Assembly: GCF_001279695.1 (NCBI RefSeq)
Contig: NZ_LGDD01000133.1
Location: 1 to 64,000, forward strand
Direction: 5' to 3'
From: Streptomyces sp. WM6378
Lineage (GTDB): Bacteria > Actinomycetota > Actinomycetes > Streptomycetales > Streptomycetaceae
Length of the DNA: 64,000 nucleotides
Position 1 is the first letter of the stretch. Each line of letters opens with the position of its first letter. Positions 35,659 to 43,257 of this stretch are shown here, piece after piece. Position numbers and translations under genes: made by a program. A model generated the notes under the pieces. It was given only the letters and a program-made list of their open reading frames with translations. It was not told the origin of the DNA and searched no databases.

Positions 35659-37188
35659 ATGCTCGCTCGACATGCGATCGCGGCCGGGGCCACTGCGGCG
35701 GCCCTGGCGCTCATCGGCCCCGCGGCCGTCACCCGCGCCGCCGGGCCGGAGCAGGACCTGGGGCAGTTCTACCGGCAGAAGATCGGCTGGGAACCGTGCA
35801 AGCCCACCGAGGGTCAGACCGGCGAACTCCTCGATTCCGTACGGGAGATGGAGTGCAGCACGCTCAGTGTGCCGATCGACTACGGGGACCTCGGCAAGGG
35901 AGCCATCTCGCTGGCGGTGTCCCGTTTCAGGACCACGGCACAAGGTAAGGACCGCAAGGGCTCCGTAGTCTTCAACTTCGGCGGGCCCGGCGCCTCCGGG
36001 GTCGACGGCCTGGCCGCGTTCCGGGCCGAGGCCGCCGGGATCGGCAAGCACTACGACCTGGTGAGCTTCGACCCGCGCGGGGTCGCGCGCAGCTCCCCCG
36101 TGCGGTGCGGCGGCGAGGACGAGCCGGCGCGACTGGAGGGCCAGAGCCAGGGCGCGCCGGACACGGGGGCCGCCGCGGTCGCCGAGGCAGAGGCGATCGC
36201 GAAGGCATGCCGCGAGAAGACCGGCCCGCTCCTCGACCACGTCGGCACCATCAACGCCTCCCGCGACATGGACATACTGCGCCAGGTGCTCGGCGACAAG
36301 AAGCTCAACTACCTGGGGATTTCGTACGGGACACGGCTCGGCGCGGTCTACGCGAGCCAGTTCCCGAAGAAGACCGGGCGGATGGCCCTCGACGCGGTCG
36401 ACACCCTGCAGGGCACCGCCGAGCAGGACGCGCTGGCGCAGGTCAAGGGCTTCCAGCGGGCACTCGACGCGTTCTTCGCGGGCTGCGCCCAGCAGAACTG
36501 CGAGCTCGGCACCAGCCCGGCGGAGGTCAGGGCGACCTTCGAGACGGCGGTCGCGAAGCTCGCCGACGGCAACGTGGTGACGGGCGCCGACAACCAGGAC
36601 TTCACCGGCGACGACCTCCAGAGCGCGGTCCAGGCCGCCCTCTACAGCCAGGCCGCCTGGCCCACGCTGTCCGCGGGGATCGCCGCCCTCCTTCAGGAGG
36701 ACGACCCCACCGTCCTCGCCTCGCTCAACGAGGACATCGACTACGCGCCCGCCGACAACTCCAATGAGGCGATGCTCGCGATCAACTGCGCTGACGACCC
36801 GGTGCGGCCGGCCGACCCGGCCAAGGAGTTCGACGCCGTACAGAAGCAACTCACGCGGGAATCCCCGTACTTCGGGGCGGGATCGGCCGGGCGGGCCGTG
36901 GCCTGCGCGGGCTGGCCGGCGGGCACCGACTACATCCGGCGGATAGACCACCCCGGCGCGCCCAAGATCCTGGTGGTCGGCGGCAAGGGCGACCCGGCGA
37001 CGCCGTACCCATGGGCTCAGGACACAGCCAAACGGCTCGGCTCCGGTGTCCTGATGACATACGAGGGTGAGGGCCACGGGGCGTACTCGGCCTCCCAGTG
37101 CATCCGCGCCAAGGTGGACGCCTTCTTCGTGAACGGCACGGTGCCGGAGGCGGGGACGAGCTGTCCGGCGGAGGTCCCGGACGAGTAG
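35659..37188 (+). CDS. Secreted alpha/beta hydrolase, tripeptidyl aminopeptidase (TAP-like)
   Basis: 509 aa. Signal peptide (LARHAIAAGATAAALALIGP, cleavage near AVTRAAG). Oxyanion and nucleophile motifs VVFNFGGPGASG and GISYGTRLG (catalytic Ser), the Asp region near NAILVVGGKGDPATP and the C-terminal His in GEGHGAYSASQC, with the TAP-like C-terminal domain. Four Cys suggest disulfides. Related streptomycete enzymes (SlpD/SlpE, Tap) remove N-terminal tripeptides outside the cell. GGAAGGGTGAG precedes the ATG. Confidence 0.9.
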   Translation: MLARHAIAAGATAAALALIGPAAVTRAAGPEQDLGQFYRQKIGWEPCKPTEGQTGELLDSVREMECSTLSVPIDYGDLGKGAISLAVSRFRTTAQGKDRKGSVVFNFGGPGASGVDGLAAFRAEAAGIGKHYDLVSFDPRGVARSSPVRCGGEDEPARLEGQSQGAPDTGAAAVAEAEAIAKACREKTGPLLDHVGTINASRDMDILRQVLGDKKLNYLGISYGTRLGAVYASQFPKKTGRMALDAVDTLQGTAEQDALAQVKGFQRALDAFFAGCAQQNCELGTSPAEVRATFETAVAKLADGNVVTGADNQDFTGDDLQSAVQAALYSQAAWPTLSAGIAALLQEDDPTVLASLNEDIDYAPADNSNEAMLAINCADDPVRPADPAKEFDAVQKQLTRESPYFGAGSAGRAVACAGWPAGTDYIRRIDHPGAPKILVVGGKGDPATPYPWAQDTAKRLGSGVLMTYEGEGHGAYSASQCIRAKVDAFFVNGTVPEAGTSCPAEVPDE

Positions 37189-37340
37189 ACGGGTGGGCGA
37201 GTAGGCGCCCTGCGGGGGTGGGGAGCGAGTCCGGCGGGGGCGGAGCGTGACCCGTGACCGGTGCTGGACTGGCCCTTGACCGGTGCTTGGGCGGTAATTC
37301 GATGGCCGGGGCCTGGGGTAAATGGAAGGATTGGCAGCAT

Positions 37341-37988
37341 ATGGATACCCCACATATGCCTTCCGGCCACACGTCGTCCTCGCCCGAGTCTTCCAACCGC
37401 ATGTCGCCCTCGCACATGTCGCCCTCGCACATGGCTTCCGGCCCCGTGTCTTCCGCGCAGCTGTCCTCCGGCACCACCTGGACCACGCGGCCCGAGACGC
37501 CCGCCGGGGCGGCGGACAGGGCAGCCGTACGGGCCGTGAACCTGGCCGCGTTCCCCACCGCGCACGAGGCCGACCTCGTGGACGCGCTGCGGGACGACCA
37601 GGCGTGGATCCCCGGCTTGTCGATCGTGGCCGAGGCACCGGACGGCACGGTCGTGGGCCACGCCCTGCTGACCCGGTGCCGGGTCGGTGAGGCCCCGGCG
37701 CTGGCGCTCGCGCCGGTCGCGGTGGCGCCCGAGTATCAGCGCACGGGCGCCGGTTCCGCCGCTGTGCGGGCCGCGCTCGATGCCGCGCGAGAGCTGGGCG
37801 AGGACCTGGTCCTGGTGCTCGGCCACCCGGACTACTACCCCCGCTTCGGCTTCACCCCGGCCTCCGGCCTCGGCATCCGGGCCTCCTTCGACGTACCGGA
37901 CGAGGCGATGATGGCGCTCCGGCTGCGTCCGGACGGGGCGCCCGCTCCGACGGGCGTGATCCGCTACCCGGCACCGTTCGGGGTGTAG
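37341..37988 (+). CDS. GNAT N-acetyltransferase with repeat-derived leader
   Basis: 215 aa from ATG at 37341 (GGAAGGA upstream; an earlier in-frame start at 37254 is less likely). Residues about 5-44 are eight pentapeptide repeats such as RMSPS/HMSPS/HMASG produced by a 15-bp DNA array. The GNAT domain (about 50-200) follows: AVRAVNLAAFPTAHEADLVDALR, the acetyl-CoA loop VAPEYQRTGAGSAAVRAALD and LVLVLGHPDYYPRFGF. This resembles the YhbS-like subgroup. Substrate unknown. Confidence 0.85.
   Translation: MDTPHMPSGHTSSSPESSNRMSPSHMSPSHMASGPVSSAQLSSGTTWTTRPETPAGAADRAAVRAVNLAAFPTAHEADLVDALRDDQAWIPGLSIVAEAPDGTVVGHALLTRCRVGEAPALALAPVAVAPEYQRTGAGSAAVRAALDAARELGEDLVLVLGHPDYYPRFGFTPASGLGIRASFDVPDEAMMALRLRPDGAPAPTGVIRYPAPFGV
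37353..37472 (+). repeat. Eight in-frame 15-bp repeats in the GNAT 5' end
   Basis: Eight consecutive 15-bp units; the best are CGCATGTCGCCCTCG, CACATGTCGCCCTCG and CACATGGCTTCCGGC (37398-37442). They encode [HR]-M-S-[PS]-[SG] pentapeptides. Confidence 0.8.
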
Positions 37989-38050
37989 GGGGGCGTCGTG
38001 CCTCGGGGGAGACTCGGCATGGCTGGGGGCGCAGGCCCGGCCGCCCGGCC

Positions 38051-38140
38051 TCTGTATAACGGCCCCCATATGGTCAGCCCCCATTATGGTCGGCCGCTGT
38101 GTGGGCGGTCGTTATATGGGCACTACGCCCACATAACGGC
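38051..38140. repeat. Six degenerate 15-bp repeats with ATATGG cores
   Basis: Units of 15 bp: TCTGTATAACGGCCC, CCATATGGTCAGCCC, CCATTATGGTCGGCC, GCTGTGTGGGCGGTC, GTTATATGGGCACTA, CGCCCACATAACGGC. The last two form an inverted pair. The array overlaps the 3' end of the minus-strand membrane protein gene and supplies its last residues (AVMWA). Confidence 0.7.
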
Positions 38141-39340
38141 GCTGCCCGCCCTGAGCTGGGACTCCGTCGGGCGCCTGAGAGCGCCCAACACCCAGGCTGT
38201 GTAGCGCTGTTCGGTCACCACATACACCGGGGTCGCCCCGTCCCGGCACTCCACCACCTGCGCGCCGGGGGCGGGCCGGGGGCCCGGGTCGGTCCAGTAC
38301 GGCGGGCGGACCCGGACGGCCGTGAGGGTGCGGGGCACCGGACGGCGGGCGAACCGGCCGGCCGGATCGGGGGTGGCGGCGAGCAGCCCCGGGGCGGCCA
38401 CCAGATGGCCGAACCCTTCGTGGCTGTAGGGGACTTCGCCGAGGATCGTGCCGGGGAAGCACGCCTCGCCGAGGGGGACCAGCGGGGTCACCTTGATCGT
38501 GTCGGTGGTGCGGCGATGATGGCGGCGCGCCAGCCAGACGGCCCCGGCGAGCACCGGCACGGCCCCGATCGCCGTGAGCAGCAGGGCGGTCGGCACCCCG
38601 CCGGTGACCCACGGCGTACTGAAGGCGAAGCACGAGATGAGGAGCACCGACGCCAGCGGCACGGTGAGCCGCCAGGGCTCGTGCGCGGCCGGGTCGGCGC
38701 GGCGAACCCAGCAGTAAGCGCTGCGCAGGCACGCCCCTCCTACGGAGAGCAGCACGAGCGCAGCGGCCAGCGGCAGCCGGTAGCCGCCCCGCGGATCCGC
38801 CGCCGTGTACTGGCGCAGGCCCTGGAACCCGACGTACCTGATCTCCCCGTGCCAGTAGGTGAGTTGGAGCGGGGCGCCGGGCCGCACGGCGGCGAACACC
38901 GGGGTGCGGCCCTCCATCTTGACGCGGCGCGGCGCCGCCTCGGCGGCCCCCGTCACCGAACCGCTCCTCACCGAACTGCTCATCAGAGGGCCGGACTTGA
39001 GCCGCCCGGGCAGCGCACCGGGCCCGTCCTGTACGTGGCCGATGCCCAGCCAGTAGTACGTCGAGCGGTGTTTGTGGTCGGCCGCGGCGGAGGTCACCGT
39101 GGCCGCGACGGTGTATCTGCACTCCGTGGAGACCTCGGCGACCGGGCAGTCGGCCGACGACGCGAACGCCCGGTCCTCGTCGAGCGCGCGGGGCACGGTG
39201 GCGAGGAGCAGCCAGCCGGCGACGAGCACGAGCACGGCGCCGATCACCGCGGGGGTGAGGGCGGCCGAGCGGTCGTGGACCGAGGGGGGTCCCCCCTGCT
39301 CGAACGAAGTCGAGAGGTTGGGGGAGGCGGGTGTGTTCAT
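38123..39340 (-). CDS. Multi-pass membrane protein of unknown function
   Basis: 405 aa. One transmembrane helix near 30-50 (PAVIGAVLVLVAGWLLLATV), an extracellular domain (about 52-185) with two Cys and YYWLGIGHV, then three to four helices (about 190-275) and a soluble C-terminal part (VRPPYWTDPGPRPAPGAQVVEC). No family recognised. Its first 20 residues (NLSTSFEQGGPPSVHDRS) are encoded by a dispersed intergenic repeat and its last few by a 15-bp repeat array, so both ends of the reading frame may be recently acquired. Confidence 0.7.
   Translation of the reverse strand: MNTPASPNLSTSFEQGGPPSVHDRSAALTPAVIGAVLVLVAGWLLLATVPRALDEDRAFASSADCPVAEVSTECRYTVAATVTSAAADHKHRSTYYWLGIGHVQDGPGALPGRLKSGPLMSSSVRSGSVTGAAEAAPRRVKMEGRTPVFAAVRPGAPLQLTYWHGEIRYVGFQGLRQYTAADPRGGYRLPLAAALVLLSVGGACLRSAYCWVRRADPAAHEPWRLTVPLASVLLISCFAFSTPWVTGGVPTALLLTAIGAVPVLAGAVWLARRHHRRTTDTIKVTPLVPLGEACFPGTILGEVPYSHEGFGHLVAAPGLLAATPDPAGRFARRPVPRTLTAVRVRPPYWTDPGPRPAPGAQVVECRDGATPVYVVTEQRYTAWVLGALRRPTESQLRAGSAVMWA
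39282..39325. repeat. Third copy of the dispersed intergenic repeat core
   Basis: GGGGGGTCCCCCCTGCTCGA, followed by ACGAAGTCGAGAGGTTGGGG, corresponds to the core in the arms at 12406-12450 and 15535-15580. Here it lies inside the 5' end of the membrane protein gene. Confidence 0.7.
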
Positions 39341-39689
39341 CGCTCGCCGTTCCTGGCCACGTACCGTGCGAAAGGGGATGACGGGATCATCATCCGGTCA
39401 TTCTGACGGTTGATCGGGATCAAGTTCCGCACGGTGAACGGTGGTTCAGACCACAGGAAGCCGGGATTCCGCGTCCGATGGGAGCGGATCTTGGGGTTTT
39501 CGCAGCTCCGACGGGCTCCGGAGCGGGGTCCCGGGGGTTCACCCGTAGGTGTGAGCGAGGCGGGACATGGGCCAGTGGCACGTGCGTGTCGGCACCCGAT
39601 GTCGCCAAGGGAGGCGGAACCGGCATTGTCGACACCCTGATGTTCCGGGGCGCCCGGTGCGAGAATTCGGTCCACACAAGCCAGCCGAA

Positions 39690-39749
39690 GACTATGTGCG
39701 GACCGACCCGGCACATGCATGCCACATGTGCATCCCCCACATGCACGCC
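39690..39749. repeat. Short array with CACATG cores; rest of gap empty
   Basis: CACATG recurs at 39712, 39723 and 39738 and TATGTG at 39693, partly in 15-bp register (CACATGTGCATCCCC then CACATGCACGCCACG). The surrounding gap 39341-39832 has no supported gene. Confidence 0.5.
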
Positions 39750-39832
39750 ACGGTGGTGCTCCACGACTGCGTACGAGCGGCCGCGAACGGGCATATGCCT
39801 ATCCGGCGCTCCCGAGTGAAGGTGATGGGGCC

Positions 39833-40354
39833 ATGTCCGCGGACATGAAGGTGCTACTGGTCGACGACCATGAGGACAACCTGTTCGCCATGGAGAGCAT
39901 CCTCGCGCCGCTCGGATATCCGCTGGAGCTCGCGACCAGCGGGGACGCCGCCCTCAAGGCCGCGCTGCACGGGGGGATAGCGGTCGCGATCCTCGACGTC
40001 GTGATGCCGGGCGTGAGCGGTCTGGACGTGGCCCGCTATCTGAGCCGTCTGACCCAGACCCAGCTGATCCCCGTCATCCTGGTGACGGGCATGGGCCAGG
40101 ACAGCGAAATGGCGGCCCAGGCCCTGCACTTGGGCGTCGCCGACTACCTGATCAAGCCCCTCGACCCCTGGGCCCTGCGCATCAAGGTCCAGTACCTGTA
40201 CCGCACGAGCACCCTCCTGGCCGGCCCTGCGCCCCGCGGCCGCGGCCCCCGCAACCACCCGGCGGAACCCGCTCAACTCCCGGCCAGGCGACGCCAGTTG
40301 CGCCCTACGGAAACGATTCGCGTGCCCCGCCAGTCGGAGGAGCCGCCACTGTGA
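39833..40354 (+). CDS. Stand-alone receiver-domain response regulator
   Basis: 173 aa from ATG with GGTGATGGGG upstream. A complete receiver domain (about 5-125): DD11-12, phospho-site D55 (AILDVVMPG), T/S in LVTGMG and K in LIKPLDP. The 45-residue tail is basic and disordered, with no output domain. Opening VLLVDDHEDNLFAMESILAPLGY is typical of regulators linked to hybrid kinases or PP2C/STAS systems. A STAS protein gene follows about 300 bp downstream; a partner-switching role is possible. Confidence 0.85.
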   Translation: MSADMKVLLVDDHEDNLFAMESILAPLGYPLELATSGDAALKAALHGGIAVAILDVVMPGVSGLDVARYLSRLTQTQLIPVILVTGMGQDSEMAAQALHLGVADYLIKPLDPWALRIKVQYLYRTSTLLAGPAPRGRGPRNHPAEPAQLPARRRQLRPTETIRVPRQSEEPPL

Positions 40355-40661
40355 GGATCCGGCCCGGGGTGGTTCTGGGCAGAACTGTGATGTTTCGGGG
40401 TTCTTTGGGGGCACGCCGGAACGAAGCGCCATGAATCGGGTACGTCCGGGTACGCAACTGGCTGGGCAGGTCCGGTCAACTCCGGTCGGAAGCGGGTCTG
40501 ATGGGCGATAAACGGGCATGATGGAAGGGCACCACGAGCAGTGCGGCCCCGGACCCTGGTGGCTCTGTTCTGCTCCGGCATTGAGGAGTGACCGGCCGGT
40601 CCGTGTGCTGTCTGTCCGTCCCGAGGGATCGTTTTCCCGAGGGGGTCGTTGGGGGTTCCTC

Positions 40662-41045
40662 ATGTGCGCCGACGTGTCCGGGTTCGGCCTGTGGGATCGG
40701 GCGGTGGAAGCGACCACCGTCCTGGAGTTGTTCGGGGAGATCGACATCGAGGCCCAGCTGGTCCTCGGCCCCGCGGTGCAGCGAATAATCGACCGGGAGG
40801 CGCCGGAAGTAGTGGTCGATCTGCGGCCGGTCACGTTCATGGACGCGGGCGGCCTGCGGCTCCTCGGCGAGGTCCAGGACGGCGTGGCCGCACGAGGCGG
40901 CACCCTGCGGCTGGTCCGGGGGACGCGCGGCGTCATGCGGCTGTTCCGGCTCACGGGCCTGGACTCCGCCTTCGTCGTCCTCGACCGGCTCCCGCCGACC
41001 CTGGCGGACGGCGACCACGAACTCGCCCTGCCCGGCGGGCCCTGA
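40662..41045 (+). CDS. STAS-domain anti-sigma factor antagonist-like protein
   Basis: 127 aa; start ATG at 40662 with GGGGGTT upstream. A single STAS domain: TVLELFGEIDIEAQLVLGPAVQRII, VVDLRPVTFMDAGGLRLLGEV. In SpoIIAA-type antagonists the Asp is followed by the phosphorylated Ser (DSSGL); here it is DAGGL, so the phospho-switch residue is Ala. It may therefore be constitutively active or act by another route. Sequence further upstream lies in an open frame, but codon use there is not typical. Confidence 0.8.
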   Translation: MCADVSGFGLWDRAVEATTVLELFGEIDIEAQLVLGPAVQRIIDREAPEVVVDLRPVTFMDAGGLRLLGEVQDGVAARGGTLRLVRGTRGVMRLFRLTGLDSAFVVLDRLPPTLADGDHELALPGGP

Positions 41046-41361
41046 GGCCCGGTTTCCCGCCGGGGACCGGCCGACGCCTGACGGCTCCCGGCGGGTCCTG
41101 GACGGGGCCGGATATCGCCACCTTCCTGAGCCGCGCACCTATGGGGGGTCGTCAAGCCCCCGGCGTGACCAGGAGGCTGCCCCGTGCTTGTTCGCGGCCC
41201 TGGTCTCCTCCACCTGCCGGCGCTCCGCCGCGAGGCCAGGCCCGCCCTCGACCGTGGGGCGCCGAAACAGCGGGAGTGTTCCGGCGCCCCATGGGAGTTC
41301 TGGGAGCTTCGGTGCGGCTGAGTGTTGTCCTGGGCCCGGTCTTGGTCCCGGTCCAGGGGCG

Positions 41362-41466
41362 GCCGAGGTGTGGGGGCGCACCACGTGGCCGCGCACCATG
41401 TGGTCCCGCGCGATGTGGCCAGGCCACACAGGGCGGTGCGACATGTGCCCGCGCACCATATGGCGG
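41362..41466. repeat. Seven 15-bp repeats; otherwise empty gap 41046-41873
   Basis: Uninterrupted 15-bp units: CGCACCACGTGGCCG, CGCACCATGTGGTCC, CGCGCGATGTGGCCA, GGCCACACAGGGCGG, TGCGACATGTGCCCG, CGCACCATATGGCGG, preceded by a weaker unit. The consensus is near CGCACCATGTGGCCG. Open frames run through the 828-bp gap on both strands, but I cannot support any as a gene. Confidence 0.85.
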
Positions 41467-41824
41467 CAAGCGCGGGATCGGGGGAGCTGGAGAGGGCAGG
41501 GAGGACGCGAGGGGCGCGGATCGCCCCGGGCTCGCTCCGTACCGTCGGCCAAGGGCCGCGTCCAACGAGCAGCGCACCGCCCGCAGCGTGCGGCTGCTGT
41601 CGCAATGCCCCCACCCCTGCTTCGGCCGCCGGATCGACGTTCCACGTCTGAGACATGGCCGGGGTCCGGGGCCAGGAGAAACGCTAGACCGCACCTTCAC
41701 CCCTGGAAAGACGGCCTTCGGCCAGGAAGGGGCCGGTAGCCGCACGGGGGTGTGCGGGAGCGTTCCGACCTACGGTGCAGTGGGTGTGGGTGGGGCTTCT
41801 GGACGGTGCAGTACGACGGTGAAG

Positions 41825-41867
41825 CAACCAGAACTGCAACCAGAACTGCAACCAGAACTGCAACCAG
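41825..41867. repeat. 12-bp tandem repeat CAACCAGAACTG x3.6
   Basis: Three perfect 12-bp units plus seven bases, ending 7 bp from the vapC stop codon. Confidence 0.9.
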
Positions 41868-41873
41868 GTATCT

Positions 41874-42296
41874 CTACTTGCCGGGCTCAGGCCCGTACCA
41901 CTGGAGTGCCTGCCCGGTGACAGCCGCGATGCATTCGAAGTCCCGGTCGCGGTGCAGCAGCGTCAGCCCTTGGAGCTCAGACGTTGCAGCCACGACGAGG
42001 TCGACGGCGCCCGCGTTCCGATGCTGCCCTCGTTTGGTGAGGACTTCCTGGACCTGCCAGGCCCGGTCGTACGCACGATCATCGACCGGAACCCAGCTGA
42101 ACAGCAGCCGCATGTCCTCGATGCCGTTTGCCCTGTCCTCAGCGGACCGGGCACTGTGGAAGAACTCCAGCTCGGTGACGGGGCAGGTCGCGATGAGTCC
42201 TGCGGCAGCGGCCTGGTCCCAGCCGTACTGCTCTGCGTCGGGGCGCATGAAGCGTGCGAGCGCGCTGGTGTCGATGAGGAATTGGGCCGCGCTCAC
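41874..42296 (-). CDS. vapC: PIN-domain toxin VapC
   Basis: 140 aa. FLIDTSALARFM carries the first catalytic Asp, VTELEFFHSAR the Glu, and GAVDLVVAATSELQGLTLLHRDRDFECIA the second and third acidic residues, as in VapC ribonucleases. Its start overlaps the stop of the VapB gene by 4 bases, the standard toxin-antitoxin arrangement. Confidence 0.92.
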   Translation of the reverse strand: MSAAQFLIDTSALARFMRPDAEQYGWDQAAAAGLIATCPVTELEFFHSARSAEDRANGIEDMRLLFSWVPVDDRAYDRAWQVQEVLTKRGQHRNAGAVDLVVAATSELQGLTLLHRDRDFECIAAVTGQALQWYGPEPGK

Positions 42297-42508
42297 CGGC
42301 GGTAGTTCCGCTTGTCGTCGAGCAGATCCAGGTCGAAAGCGCCTTCGTCGGCTGCCGCGCGGAGGCGAGTGAGGGCCAGCGCCCGGCGGCGGTTCTCCAG
42401 CACCTCGCGGAGGGCGGTGTTGACGGTTTCCTTCTTGGTGCTGGTGCCGAGGGCCTGGGCCACGTCGGCGAGCAACTCGTCGTCGAGGTCGATCACGGTC
42501 CGACTCAT
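42293..42508 (-). CDS. vapB: VapB-type antitoxin
   Basis: 71 aa. RTVIDLDDELLADVAQALGTSTKKETVNTALREVLENRRR is the ribbon-helix-helix-like VapB N-terminus; the C-terminal LDLLDDKRNYRR would thread into the toxin. AAAGGAGG precedes the ATG. Translationally coupled to vapC. Confidence 0.92.
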   Translation of the reverse strand: MSRTVIDLDDELLADVAQALGTSTKKETVNTALREVLENRRRALALTRLRAAADEGAFDLDLLDDKRNYRR

Positions 42509-42521
42509 TGAGACACCTCCT

Positions 42522-42531
42522 TTGATATCAA
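42522..42531. promoter_or_regulatory. TTGATATCAA palindrome before vapB
   Basis: A perfect AT-rich 10-bp palindrome adjacent to the vapB ribosome-binding site. A likely autoregulatory site of VapBC by position. The remainder of the 42509-42885 gap contains only the terminator below. Confidence 0.4.
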
Positions 42532-42828
42532 CTTGTGTGCTGAGTATATCTCGCGTGATGGCCCTTGCTTAGGGCTCCCGAAGGTCCGCGCGGTCCAACT
42601 TTTGTCGAGAGGTGGGAAGGCGTTTCCAACTCGCGACGGCCGGTCGAGATGTGAGTGCCGGGGTGCCGGTCGGCGTCGAACGACGTGCAGCCACGCGCTG
42701 ATCCTGCGGAGTGGGGCTGTCTGCTGTACGCGTTCGGGCTGAGCGCTGACCGTCGGTGTGCCTGTGCCTGCCTGTGCCTGGGAAGGCGGGTGTGCCACCG
42801 GGCCGGCACCGGAACTGCAACCGCGAAC

Positions 42829-42866
42829 GTCGAAGGGCCCCACCGCGAACGGTGGGGCCCTTCGAC
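42829..42866 (-). terminator. Strong hairpin downstream of tRNA-Ser(GGA)
   Basis: Arms GTCGAAGGGCCCCACCG and CGGTGGGGCCCTTCGAC with a CGAA loop, 17 bp and perfect. It lies 20 bp past the 3' end of the minus-strand tRNA. Confidence 0.8.
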
Positions 42867-42885
42867 ATCGTGCCCGGTGAGGCAC

Positions 42886-42973
42886 TGGCGGAGGATACGA
42901 GATTCGAACTCGTGAGGGGTTGCCCCCAACACGCTTTCCAAGCGTGCGCCCTAGGCCACTAGGCGAATCCTCC
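42886..42973 (-). tRNA. tRNA-Ser(GGA)
   Basis: 88 nt including an encoded CCA: acceptor GGAGGAT/ATCCTCC, anticodon arm ACGCT-TGGAAAG-CGT with anticodon GGA, a long variable arm (TTGGGGGCAACCCCT) and T-arm ending GAGTTCGAATCTC. Confidence 0.95.
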
Positions 42974-43048
42974 GCGGCAAACAATACAAGACGTTGAGGG
43001 GTGCTCGCGAACTCGTTCCCACGTCAGGGATCGGGTACCCTGTGCGGA

Positions 43049-43145
43049 GCCCCTCACGTGGCGCTATCTGACTGAACTCCCCCAGGGCCGGAAGGCAGCA
43101 AGGGTAGGTTGGCTCTGGCGGGTGCGTGGGGGGCGCTTGATTTTG
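43049..43145 (+). ncRNA. ffs: Bacterial small signal recognition particle RNA (4.5S)
   Basis: The conserved apical domain GGGCCGGAAGGCAGCAAGGG, with the GGAA tetraloop and asymmetric internal loop bound by Ffh, is present at 43085-43104. Flanking GCCCCTCACG and CGTGGGGGGC close the long stem. It lies just upstream of dnaX, as in other actinobacteria. End points are estimated from pairing. Confidence 0.92.
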
Positions 43146-43244
43146 TGGGGCGGGGGACTTCGTTTCCCCTGCGTGGGTCGCTGTTTCGGCGGGCGCACGG
43201 CGGCCGGGACGCCGTCGGCGGGGCCGGTTGTCAGTGGGCCCCGA

Positions 43245-43257
43245 TAACCTCGTATGT
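43245..43257 (+). promoter_or_regulatory. Probable leaderless promoter of dnaX
   Basis: TAACCT (43245-43250) is followed by 7 nt and the GTG start. No ribosome-binding site is visible. Confidence 0.5.

Noticed and set aside
39854..41656. Long open frame of about 600 codons on the minus strand
   Set aside because: It lies opposite the receiver-domain and STAS genes, has Arg/Pro/Ser-rich composition and third-position bias that fits the plus-strand genes; long antisense frames are routine at this GC content.
41139..41745. Overlapping minus-strand frames in the 828-bp gap
   Set aside because: They depend on the 15-bp array (peptides such as RGHMVRGHVV) and lack a credible start or family.
42505..42984. 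Frames running through tRNA-Ser and its terminator
   Set aside because: Their peptides (GNPSRVRISYPPP etc.) are translations of the tRNA itself.
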